From Clostridia bacterium (GTDB lineage: Bacteria > Bacillota > Clostridia > Oscillospirales > Acutalibacteraceae): DNA of 38,760 nucleotides. A program made the position numbers and the translations under genes. The stretch covers positions 1 through 38,760 of the forward strand of contig JAFQEL010000015.1 in assembly GCA_017399065.1 (NCBI GenBank). The letters are read 5' to 3'. Under the pieces are notes generated by a model, which did not search any database, was not told the origin of the DNA, and saw nothing but the letters and a program-made list of their open reading frames with translations. Positions 1 through 6,784 of the stretch are shown here, piece after piece; position 1 is the stretch's first letter; every line of letters begins with the position of its first letter.

Positions 1-118
1 CCTTGTACGGGTGATTCCTGAATGGCTGCAATTCATCAAGGGGTATGTTTAATTCCTTTGTCGGCTCAGTAAAAACTTTAGCCGCTTTTTCCAATAAAGA
101 TTCTTTTTTATCTTTCAT
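1..118 (-). CDS. ParB/RepB/Spo0J-like partition protein, N-terminal part only (cut by window edge)
   Basis: Only the first 39 codons are in the window. The translation starts MKDKKESLLEKAAKVF and reaches LDELQPFRNHPYK, which resembles the opening of the ParB/sulfiredoxin nuclease-like domain (a short N-terminal arm, then a 'L..L.PF.NHP(F/Y)K' motif). The ATG (116-118) lies inside the last codons of the relaxase gene in another frame, so the genes overlap by 11 bases and are probably translationally coupled. ParB-like genes next to MobV relaxases are common on clostridial mobilizable elements, where they may act in maintenance. The family call rests on about 15 residues, so it is moderate. Confidence 0.55.
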   Translation of the reverse strand, partial: MKDKKESLLEKAAKVFTEPTKELNIPLDELQPFRNHPYK

Positions 119-1325
119 AATTTTTATACTTCCTTCCATTTCTGAATTTTACTTGTTGTTCCGGCTTGTCCTTTCGGACAGTTTTCAGAACATCATCAAT
201 AAATGCCTTCACCTTTTCGGGCATAGCTTTCAAGGCTTCCAAATATGGAGCACAACTCTGTTTCAGTTCATATAGCTGTGCTTCAAGTCTGTTGATTCTG
301 CTCTGTAAATCCCAGCATCTTTTAGAGAGTCTTTTGTTTTCTTCTTCAAGTGTTTTTACCTGACCTCTTACGATAACGCATTCCTTTGCCATATTGCTTA
401 AATCGTCGTAATCTTCTTTTGAAACCATTACCTTACCGGTCAGAGTTTTCTTTCCCATGCTTTCGATTTCCGAAAACATTTTGTGTACTGTTTTGACTTC
501 TTCATATTGTGTTTCTGTTTTTTGCAGTTTACTTTCAATATCCTTTAAGCGTTTTGTATCCTGTTGTATTTCATATTGCAGACCAGTTAAGTGTTCTGTT
601 GTGCTTCCTTTAATGCCTCTTATTATGTCTGTGTATCCTGCGGAGTTCATATATTCAAAAAAGTCGTCTTGTAAGATGCTGTATGACGGGATTAAAATTG
701 GCTTGCCTTTTTCGTTGTATCGGGGGTTACCGTTTTCATCAACTGCCTGCGGTGATTTCCACTTCTTTGAATGACTTATCTGATTAACTGTTTCTTTTAC
801 TTTGCCAACCAAAGATTTATCTTTGCACCGTTTAGTCCAAAGTATTTGCTTTTCGACAACGGGCAGAGCGACAAGATGCATGTGGTAGTGATAGACAGGT
901 TTCCCTTTTTCTTCGGACAGTGCTATGTTTAGTTCATCTGCATGCATTACAGCTGATATGATATTTTCTTCGCCGTACAGAGTAACAGCAAAACGATATG
1001 CATCTGTATAGAATTTCTTTGCATATTCATAACCGCCGTGTTTTTCAAAGTAGTCTGTATTGACATCAAAAATTACCTCATCAAACACCTTCGCATCCTT
1101 CTTAAGTCCACGCATAGAAACCTTACCGTCTGCAATAAGCTTATCTAACTGCTCGTTATAGGTCAGTTCACCGCAGCTTTTGAAATGCACATTCATCTCG
1201 GTCCGTGATAAATCAACATTCATATTCTGATAGTGTTCGTTCTTGCGTTCGTTGTGTCTTTCGTATTTACCGATGGTTGATTGCGTATGTGTAACCACCC
1301 TTGCAACGCTGTAATTACTTCTCAT
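108..1325 (-). CDS. MobV-family relaxase (plasmid recombination/mobilization protein, Mob/Pre)
   Basis: A 405-aa relaxase that would nick the element's oriT and start conjugative mobilization using another element's transfer machinery. The N-terminal motif ERHNERKNEHYQNMNVD (about 22-38) and the metal/active-site region HADE (128-131) followed by HYHMH (146-150) fit MobV motifs I and III. From about residue 235 the chain becomes a long charged coiled coil (KRLKDIESKLQKTE, LEEENKRLSKRCWDLQ), usual for Mob/Pre C-termini. The ATG is preceded by a near-perfect ribosome site, AAGGAGGTG, five bases upstream. It overlaps the downstream ParB-like gene by 11 bases. An oriT-like sequence lies just upstream (about 1355-1396), and a promoter with a LexA-type palindrome sits about 420 bases upstream. 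Length and domain order are typical for the family. Confidence 0.93.
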   Translation of the reverse strand: MRSNYSVARVVTHTQSTIGKYERHNERKNEHYQNMNVDLSRTEMNVHFKSCGELTYNEQLDKLIADGKVSMRGLKKDAKVFDEVIFDVNTDYFEKHGGYEYAKKFYTDAYRFAVTLYGEENIISAVMHADELNIALSEEKGKPVYHYHMHLVALPVVEKQILWTKRCKDKSLVGKVKETVNQISHSKKWKSPQAVDENGNPRYNEKGKPILIPSYSILQDDFFEYMNSAGYTDIIRGIKGSTTEHLTGLQYEIQQDTKRLKDIESKLQKTETQYEEVKTVHKMFSEIESMGKKTLTGKVMVSKEDYDDLSNMAKECVIVRGQVKTLEEENKRLSKRCWDLQSRINRLEAQLYELKQSCAPYLEALKAMPEKVKAFIDDVLKTVRKDKPEQQVKFRNGRKYKNYER

Positions 1326-1354
1326 TTTTTCACCTCCTTCCGCTGATTTTTGTT

Positions 1355-1396
1355 CCGTTACTTTTTCAAAGTGCGTAACCCACTATGACACTTTCA
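1355..1396 (-). other. Candidate origin of transfer (oriT) for the MobV relaxase
   Basis: Read on the minus strand, the segment has an AAAGTG...CACTTT inverted repeat (1389-1394 and 1368-1373) enclosing CATAGTGGGTTACG. This resembles the pMV158-type MobV oriT, in which the nick falls in TAGTGTG/TTA within an AAAGT...ACTTT context; here the equivalent would be TAGTGGG/TTACGCAC. It lies about 40-70 bases upstream of mobV, the usual place for a MobV oriT. The match is by eye, and no nick has been shown. Confidence 0.6.
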
Positions 1397-1440
1397 GCCT
1401 GACCGTCTGCAAAGATGTCCGTGGGCTCTGCGAGACTTTT

Positions 1441-1705
1441 GCCTGCAGTTTGAGGAACACTCCTCACTCATATATCGACATAAGCGAGACTAAATGTTCC
1501 TGACTATTCAGAAAAATTTCTGCAGGCATGAGCGAAGGAGCAAATTCACCCTTCGCTTTTTACGTACAAAACAAAAATAGCCGTTACATTCCATACCAAC
1601 AACTTCCTTAAGGGCATTAAATTCAAGCCTTTTAAGCAAAGTGTTCATAAGAAATGTAACGGCTATTTGAGTATTATTTCTGAGTTGCCTTACGCACCGA
1701 AGTGC
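1441..1705 (-). other. Highly structured leader between promoter and oriT/mobV (nested inverted repeats)
   Basis: This is part of the roughly 550-base gene-free stretch 1326-1873. Inverted repeats seen: a perfect 16-bp pair (1575-1590 with 1653-1668) separated by 62 bases, whose loop holds a smaller imperfect stem around CTTAAGGGC/GCCTTTTAAG; a GCAC-UUCG-GUGC tetraloop hairpin on the minus strand (1694-1705); GCGAAGG/CCTTCGC (1532-1538, 1550-1556); CAGAAA/TTTCTG (1509-1522); GCCTGCAG/CTGCAGGC (1441-1448, 1520-1527), enclosing AGGAACA/TGTTCCT (1453-1459, 1495-1501). A minus-strand transcript from the 1741-1769 promoter would carry all of it. It could be an attenuator, a second replication or transfer origin, or an RNA regulator; no family is recognised. 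Confidence 0.6.
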
Positions 1706-1740
1706 AATCAATATTAAATTGTATTTTTGATTGTGACTAC

Positions 1741-1769
1741 ATTATATAGAACAAATGTTCTTTTGTCAA
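1741..1769 (-). promoter_or_regulatory. Consensus SigA promoter with embedded LexA-type (SOS) operator
   Basis: On the minus strand: TTGACA (1764-1769), exactly 17 bases, TATAAT (1741-1746). The spacer contains the palindrome AGAACAAATGTTCT (plus strand, 1748-1761). It has the GAAC-N4-GTTC core of Bacillus/Clostridium LexA boxes, and the four central bases AAAT fit the RNRY of the consensus CGAACRNRYGTTYC. Binding there would block the promoter. The first recognised gene downstream is mobV, about 415 bases on. Confidence 0.75.
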
Positions 1770-1873
1770 GAGTTTTTTTGTGGTGCCGATTTCTCGACAC
1801 CACAAGAGATTCTTGGTTCGCTATATTAATTTGATAGCAATTTTTCAGTGTGAAAATAAAAAATGTTAATATA

Positions 1874-2411
1874 TCAATCAAATGAAGGTATGTGTTTTAC
1901 AAATTCCTTTAAAACAATAGCGGCATTACTTGCTGCAGGAAACCTATAATTTTTTGTTTCTTTCTTTTTCGTGTCAGCAAGGTCTGATATACCTCGAATA
2001 ACACATGCGCCAAAAGTAGAAGACTTTTCACTAAGAGAACTTTCGTAGAAAGCAGTACTAAATCCATAAGCTTCCATCTCAACAGCAAAAAATTTATCAT
2101 TATAATTATGTATCCATTCTTTTATATCTGATAATTTGTTAGCTATTACTGCACTTCCGCTACCAATACTCCCATTAAACACATTAATCATGGTGTTTTT
2201 TGAGTTTTCGGAAGCTTTAACAGGGTTTTTTAAGACTTCATGTTTGAACGCTTGAATTATAGGTTTTATTTTGGCATCGATTTTATATGAGGTACCTCTT
2301 CTTAAAATCCCAGAAGGAGTATCTTTTTGTTTATCATATCCAATTATCTCTTCTGCTATAACTACATCGCAATAATCAGAATCTTCATGTATGCCACCCG
2401 CGATACCTACT
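1874..2411 (-). CDS. Nucleosidase (PNP/MTAN phosphorylase superfamily) domain, C-terminal part, frame-shifted from its start
   Basis: Reading down from about 2411, the frame is open without a stop: VGIAGGIHEDSDYCDVV..., then VEMEAYGF, VIRGISDLAD and a C-terminal AASNAA helix. These are hallmark elements of the PNP_UDP_1/MTA-SAH nucleosidase fold: the VGIAGG strand, the VEMEA substrate-binding segment and the RGISD catalytic aspartate. The preceding half of the same domain (IGIITVLDEE...) is in another frame and ends at a stop at 2410; a -1 shift at the T6 run joins them exactly as MIF-LVGIAGG. The first ATG inside this frame (2191) would start in mid-domain, so this is not a free-standing gene. 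No clear terminator follows it. The key residues survive in both frames, suggesting that the break is recent, artefactual or bypassed. Confidence 0.75.
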
Positions 2412-3897
2412 AAAAAATCATTTCAGGACTAAATCTATTCATTAAATCATTATATGCTAAAATTACCGACTCTTGTCCCTGACTTAATTGTTGGGTTAAC
2501 ACAACATTGTGGATCACTTCATCTCCGTTAAGTTGCCCTTCATAAAATACACGCTGCCCTAGTTTTGTTTTTTGCTTTGTTAATGATAACTGTTCAACAA
2601 CAGCTTGGGTCTCTTCGTCCAAAACTGTTATAATACCAATTTGTTTTTTATTCATTTGTATTTTACCATCCTTTTCATTATTTTCCTTTAGCTGATAGTT
2701 TAAATTAGCAAATTCAATTCCATCAGAATTTGTTACGATTTCATCTGAAGCTAAACAATAGAACTCATCAGCATTTATACTGTTCATAAAATCTTTGAAA
2801 TCAGCTTTGCTATACCTATCCTTTGCAATACAATAGATAAGTTCTGGTGTGTAATTAACTTTCAAAAAGTATGAAGAATTAAATGTTTGTATGTATTCGT
2901 AAAAAGGTCCGCAAATATACTCTGAAAGTATTTTCTCGCTTCTTTTTATCGCATTAGGATAACCAACATCATGAAACAATACAACTTTTACGTTTTGTTT
3001 AAGTGAATATAAAATATTTAAACATACTCTAGTTAAATTTTGATATCCATTATTCTGTTTAGCGATTATCCATAGCTGTTTTATTTTGGCATCACTATAA
3101 ATCTCAGGGCTGTAATCCTCAGGTAATAATATTACACTATCGGTATCAGTTGTGCCTTTTAAACATTTCTTAATTGAATTAATCTTTTCTGACAAATCAT
3201 AATCATCTACATATTTAAAACTTACACATGCAAAGTGAGTATAAATGGCAAATGGATTAATTTTTCCATGTTCACCAACCAAACATTTTGTTGTATCAAG
3301 CAGAGTGTTGGATTTCTTTAAAATATCTTTTGTTGTTTGTAAAACAGGGTTGAGGTCGCTGTTATCGATTTGTTGATTGTTTTGAACTTTGTTTAAAATA
3401 GCATTTGACGTATTAATTATATCCGTGCATTTCAAATTGAAAGTTCTTATTACAGTTCTATCTAGCTCTTTGATTATGGATAAGCAGTTAGTAATCTTTT
3501 CGATTCTTTTATTTATTGTACTAAACCGCTTTTTGTTATAGATTAGATTAAAATTATGCAACATAGAAATATAAATTAAATCAACACAAATATTAACAAG
3601 AAACACCCATGCTTTTTGGCTTTCATACAATTCAATTAATTCTTTTTTTACGATAGCGTCTATATCGTCGATATTTCCTGAATTTATCTCTGAATTAAAA
3701 TATGATTTCCAAGTGTTTTGGTCGGTTTTTCGTGCAAAATTCACTTTGTTAATTATTGAAAGAGCTTCTTTATTCTCGTATGCATTTACTTTCATGTACG
3801 CATTGTTAATACATTCTGAGAATAAATTGTTTCTATATTCATTAATAATTTCGGTATCATTTTTTCGTTTTTTCCAGTAATAAAAATATAGTGCCAA
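2410..3897 (-). CDS. Unrecognised middle region plus N-terminal half of nucleosidase domain (part of a PRTase-nucleosidase polyprotein)
   Basis: A 495-codon open frame with no ribosome site at its nominal start, lying inside the overlap with the preceding frame. It is best read as a continuation after a -1 shift at 3867-3873 (joined sequence ...YIFITGKK-RKNDTEIINEY...). The first 400 or so residues are helical and lysine/asparagine-rich, with hydrophobic stretches such as WVFLVNICVDLIYISML. A later part has Rossmann-like strands (DSVILLPEDYSP, KVVLFHDVGYPNA, YFLKVNYTPELIYCIAKD) that resemble a small nucleotide- or effector-binding domain, not assigned. From about residue 420 it reads IGIITVLDEETQAVVEQL, the first strand and conserved acidic turn of a PNP/MTAN nucleosidase. 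The domain is interrupted at 2410 by the third shift. Confidence 0.65.
   Translation of the reverse strand: MALYFYYWKKRKNDTEIINEYRNNLFSECINNAYMKVNAYENKEALSIINKVNFARKTDQNTWKSYFNSEINSGNIDDIDAIVKKELIELYESQKAWVFLVNICVDLIYISMLHNFNLIYNKKRFSTINKRIEKITNCLSIIKELDRTVIRTFNLKCTDIINTSNAILNKVQNNQQIDNSDLNPVLQTTKDILKKSNTLLDTTKCLVGEHGKINPFAIYTHFACVSFKYVDDYDLSEKINSIKKCLKGTTDTDSVILLPEDYSPEIYSDAKIKQLWIIAKQNNGYQNLTRVCLNILYSLKQNVKVVLFHDVGYPNAIKRSEKILSEYICGPFYEYIQTFNSSYFLKVNYTPELIYCIAKDRYSKADFKDFMNSINADEFYCLASDEIVTNSDGIEFANLNYQLKENNEKDGKIQMNKKQIGIITVLDEETQAVVEQLSLTKQKTKLGQRVFYEGQLNGDEVIHNVVLTQQLSQGQESVILAYNDLMNRFSPEMIF
2412..2417 (-). other. -1 frameshift site 3 (coding-strand T6 run before TAG)
   Basis: In the coding direction the frame reads ATG ATT TTT TAG. 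Backing up one base after TTT gives TTA GTA GGT ATC GCG, i.e. LVGIAGG, the next strand of the nucleosidase domain. The run is six T; a seventh would restore the frame. It is not a canonical tandem-slip heptamer, but a TTT codon before a stop could slip alone, and RNA polymerase slippage is also possible. Confidence 0.7.
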
Positions 3898-4253
3898 CTA
3901 ACCGAAAATAGATATATCTCTGCTGCCAAAGACTGTATGGTTGAAGGTAAAGATATACATGAACAAATTTTAACAATATCATTATCTGTTAAGTTTATCC
4001 CTGTATCAATGTTCTCGTTGAACAACTCACCTAGTAGATATGAAAAATTTTGTGTCTCAAACAAATATTCATTCACAACAGATGAAGTATCTGGCTGAGT
4101 AATAGAATAAAGATTATTTTCATTAACTTTAATACAACCGGATTCTTTAAAAATATCTGTTAACCACATAGACTTAGCTTCATTTGTTATGTAAGGTGTA
4201 TACTTATTTTCACGAAAATCTTCTGCCTTACCGGCAAGGCTTACTGGGCCCAT
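3792..4253 (-). CDS. Second frame segment of the PRTase-nucleosidase polyprotein (no recognised domain)
   Basis: The nominal 153-codon frame begins at an internal ATG (4253), but it is open up to about 4349 and joins the end of the PRTase frame after a -1 shift at the A7 run (...FTRIGVTKK-ILKPYISNFTLNPK...). No ribosome site precedes the ATG. The sequence (MGPVSLAGKAEDFRENKYT, then INLTDNDIVKICSCISLPST and SWHYIFITGKNEK) is mixed helix/strand and not recognised. The true reading probably leaves this frame at 3867-3873, so its last 25 or so codons (MIPKLLMNIETIYSQ...) would not be part of the full-length product. It could only be a separate protein if translation restarts at 4253 by coupling. 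Confidence 0.5.
   Translation of the reverse strand: MGPVSLAGKAEDFRENKYTPYITNEAKSMWLTDIFKESGCIKVNENNLYSITQPDTSSVVNEYLFETQNFSYLLGELFNENIDTGINLTDNDIVKICSCISLPSTIQSLAAEIYLFSVSWHYIFITGKNEKMIPKLLMNIETIYSQNVLTMRT
3867..3873 (-). other. -1 frameshift site 2 (canonical A AAA AAC heptamer)
   Basis: In frame the coding strand reads GGA AAA AAC GAA. The heptamer A AAA AAC is a classical X XXY YYZ slippery site; a -1 slip gives CGA AAA AAT GAT and enters the long downstream frame. A second A6 run (3860-3865) a few bases on could serve instead. One extra A would also restore the frame. Confidence 0.7.
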
Positions 4254-4336
4254 TAATGCAGTCTTTACTCTTAATACGTTACATAAAATTCCATTATCGT
4301 CCTTGGGGTTTAGCGTAAAGTTAGATATATAAGGTT

Positions 4337-5941
4337 TTAGTATTTTTTTGTTACACCAATCCTAGTAAATAACACTAACATTTTTTCTACACTTAAATGT
4401 GTTAGTCCGTTTGGCTTATTAGCTGCTTCTTGAAATTGATATAACATTTCACCATAAAGAATTTCCTCGCGTTTTCCAAAAAGAACATCTTCACCATGGC
4501 GATATGCCCTAGATAAATATCCATCATTTTCTTCAATTATCGGAACGGCAATTCCTACATCAACTGCTTGGTCAATAAATAAAGATGTGGCAGTGTTAAT
4601 GTCGCATATATCTTCATATGAGCATAATTTATTCCTTAATTCAGCAAAAGTTATTCCCCTGTCAAGTCTTTGACATAATTCTTTATATCTATCATTTAAG
4701 AAAACAGATTTACCAAGATCTTTTACGTAAGTTCGACATTTTAATTCTTTTTTATAATACATATCTAGGAACGGTTGGGTAAGAATAGCTTTAATTGCGA
4801 TAGGATTAATTTGTTGATGAGGCAGATCTTCTTTGTTCAGCCCTGTCACACGTGTACTATTAAGAAAATTGAAAATGCACTTACTTTGACAAATTGAATC
4901 GACATATTGAACAATTTCTTTAGGAAATAAAAAACTTAAATTACGCTCGCTGAAACGAATTAGTTCTTGTGTCTTAACATTTAAGATATAGTTTATGTCT
5001 TCGAACCATAGTTCGGATAGTTTAACAGCAAAATAAAACTGCAAAAGACGAAGTTTAGATTTATGGGAAGAAAAATCTTGTTTCAAATTAATACAGGAAA
5101 CCGATTTCAATAGAATATCAAACAGATCATCAATTTCCTTTGTTGACAATTTGTTTAAAACAACCATAGGAACAACTCTAATTTCATACATTTCTTTCTT
5201 TTTTGTTATATGAGAACCATATATCCTGATTTTAACAAAGCAATCTTCATTAAAATCAAACCCCATAGCCTTTGAAAACCTGTCAATAGTATGTTTGTTA
5301 GGAAGGATGCTCAATGAAAACACATTATTTTCTTTTTGTACAGATGAACTAACATCATGACTTGACCACCCGAAATTGTTTATAATCTGATTGAATTTTA
5401 TTGCATCTACTTTAATAGGAGTATAAAGTGGGAAGTCAATATCGTATGGTCTAGGCTGAATCAATATCGCATTAACAAGATTGTAGCAGAGTTCAATACA
5501 TTTTGAATCAGGCTGTTTATTACAGTTAGGATACAAATAATCTTTTTCATCGTCTACTAACAACTTGTGTTGAACCCATTTTTCATTAACGGTTAATACA
5601 TGAACTTCTATACTTTTTACATCGGCCTCTTTTAATTTTTCAATAGTTCTATAAATAGAAGTACCTGATACTATAGCATCATCAATGATAACAACCGATT
5701 TATCTTGTAACCAATTGGTTGACATATCTAAAATTCGTTCACTGGTAACATATCCATTAAAATGAATCAAGCCTAATTCTTCCAAACAATTAAAGAAACA
5801 AGATGCTTTTCTTGCCATAACAATGTAAACATCTGCTTGCAAGTTAGAAATTCTATCACAAAAATCCAACAGATATGCCTGTGTGTTGGTGTCAAAACAG
5901 TTTAGTAATTTTTTTATTCTAGGGTTATCTAAAACGCTCAT
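4337..5941 (-). CDS. Phosphoribosyltransferase-domain protein (conflict-system-type PRTase), N-terminal segment of a larger frame-shifted unit
   Basis: A 534-aa frame. The PRPP-binding loop of type I phosphoribosyltransferases is clear at about residues 83-95 (VVIIDDAIVSGTS), preceded by VYIVMARKAS and followed by IEVHVLTVNEKW as in the Rossmann-like PRTase core. The following roughly 400 residues (YDIDFPLYTPIKVDAIKFN..., LRLLQFYFAVKLSELWFEDI) are a long specific extension not recognised. The ATG has a ribosome site AAGGAG seven bases upstream. PRTases of this kind with long C-terminal regions occur in predicted nucleotide-centred conflict and regulatory systems, and the nucleosidase domain encoded downstream fits nucleotide or base salvage/cleavage. 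The terminal stop at 4337 lies directly after the A7 slip site. The gene is AT-rich compared with the chromosome to the right, which suggests transfer. Confidence 0.8.
   Translation of the reverse strand: MSVLDNPRIKKLLNCFDTNTQAYLLDFCDRISNLQADVYIVMARKASCFFNCLEELGLIHFNGYVTSERILDMSTNWLQDKSVVIIDDAIVSGTSIYRTIEKLKEADVKSIEVHVLTVNEKWVQHKLLVDDEKDYLYPNCNKQPDSKCIELCYNLVNAILIQPRPYDIDFPLYTPIKVDAIKFNQIINNFGWSSHDVSSSVQKENNVFSLSILPNKHTIDRFSKAMGFDFNEDCFVKIRIYGSHITKKKEMYEIRVVPMVVLNKLSTKEIDDLFDILLKSVSCINLKQDFSSHKSKLRLLQFYFAVKLSELWFEDINYILNVKTQELIRFSERNLSFLFPKEIVQYVDSICQSKCIFNFLNSTRVTGLNKEDLPHQQINPIAIKAILTQPFLDMYYKKELKCRTYVKDLGKSVFLNDRYKELCQRLDRGITFAELRNKLCSYEDICDINTATSLFIDQAVDVGIAVPIIEENDGYLSRAYRHGEDVLFGKREEILYGEMLYQFQEAANKPNGLTHLSVEKMLVLFTRIGVTKKY
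4343..4349 (-). other. -1 frameshift site 1 (A7 slippery run)
   Basis: The PRTase frame ends ACA AAA AAA TAC TAA. The heptamer A AAA AAA is a strong slip site for both ribosome and RNA polymerase. A -1 shift gives ATA CTA AAA CCT TAT, which stays open for about 160 codons. One extra A would also fuse the frames. Confidence 0.7.
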
Positions 5942-5995
5942 ATTTATTCTCCTTTTTGCCTATAATGAAAATAATAACTATTGGAGTTGTTTCGT

Positions 5996-6349
5996 ATGTT
6001 TAAAACTTATTACAATGAAATAATTAATGTTGTAGCTCAAAATGAACTTTTATGCGATTTGCTTGATAAAGCATTATACAAAATTTCTTATGAATTACAA
6101 AGCGAACTAAACAAAAATATAGTAACATTTCATCATTCTGTATCAGATCGTATAATATTTGAGCAACACCCCCAAGAAATAAATTTTAATGTATGTGGCA
6201 ACTTTTATCACATAAACAAAAATAGTGTGCTGAAAGAATATATTAATATTTCCTCTACACAAAGGGATACGATTTGCTCGCAAGATGAGATAATGACTGA
6301 GTGCTTATTGAAGGAAGTATTAAAAGCCGTGAGGAATTATTGCGATTAA
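5996..6349 (+). CDS. Hypothetical 117-aa protein divergent to the PRTase-nucleosidase unit
   Basis: Start chosen at ATG 5996: GGAG (5983-5986) lies nine bases upstream, whereas the in-frame TTG at 5981 overlaps that ribosome site. A TATAAT at 5961-5966 is a plausible -10, with a weak -35. The protein is acidic/helical with repeated hydrophobic heptads (LLCDLLDKALYKISYELQ) and no signal peptide or membrane segment. It is separated by only 54 bases from the divergently oriented PRTase gene, so the two probably share a control region; it could be a regulator, antitoxin or partner of that system. No family recognised. Confidence 0.6.
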   Translation: MFKTYYNEIINVVAQNELLCDLLDKALYKISYELQSELNKNIVTFHHSVSDRIIFEQHPQEINFNVCGNFYHINKNSVLKEYINISSTQRDTICSQDEIMTECLLKEVLKAVRNYCD

Positions 6350-6691
6350 GATTAAGGCAATGTTTTAGTACAGAAAAAGACACAAAAAATTTGTTGATTT
6401 GAAGTGCATAAAGCCACCTATTTTTTAAATGATTTCTATTACAAGTTAATTTATTATAAACATTAAAACATCTCATAACAATTTCAAGGGAAATATCACT
6501 TCCTTTTTTGCCGTATTGTATGCTAACGAATTCAAAAAACACCTTCCTCATTTATAATTTAGAAATAAACTTTTATATATAAATGACGAAAATCGTGAAA
6601 TGTTACGCAAAAATTTTAATTTTTTTCAAGTTTCTACCTTTTGCACAACTTGGTGTGTTCTGAATTGTGCAGAATTACGACGAAAAACGAC
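6350..6691. other. Gene-free AT-rich stretch
   Basis: No convincing gene. A 98-codon minus-strand frame (6255-6551) has no ribosome site and overlaps the end of the preceding gene. A short TGCACAA/TTGTGCA inverted repeat sits at 6642-6671. The rest is AT-rich, with runs of A and T and no recognised motif. Confidence 0.5.
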
Positions 6692-6735
6692 AAAAACCGC
6701 ATTAGAGTTATGAGTGTTACTCCAATGCGGTTCTC
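6691..6735 (-). terminator. Rho-independent terminator of the ABC exporter operon (probably bidirectional)
   Basis: The arms ACCGCATTAGAGT (6696-6708) and ACTCCAATGCGGT (6719-6731) form a stem of about 12 pairs with one interruption. On the minus strand it is followed by TTTTTG, on the plus strand by TCTCTTCTTTTT. It lies about 55 bases past the stop of the last ABC gene. Confidence 0.8.
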
Positions 6736-6784
6736 TTCTTTTTATGCTTATTTGATTATAATTGAACGTGGTTTATGCTTTATT

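Noticed and set aside
457-774. 105-codon plus-strand frame antisense to mobV
   Set aside because: Shadow of the relaxase; cysteine/serine-rich composition and no start signal.
1508-1711. 67-codon minus-strand open frame in the mobV leader
   Set aside because: TTG start without ribosome site, and it runs straight through the 16-bp inverted repeat. Structure explains the region better than coding.
1779-1804. TGTGGTG/CACCACA hairpin as terminator of the nucleosidase unit
   Set aside because: On the minus strand the stem is followed by A, not T; on the plus strand the T-run precedes it. It may be an upstream promoter element but not a terminator.
6255-6551. 98-codon minus-strand frame
   Set aside because: No ribosome site, overlaps the well-supported 5996-6349 gene, cysteine/asparagine-rich composition and no recognisable family.
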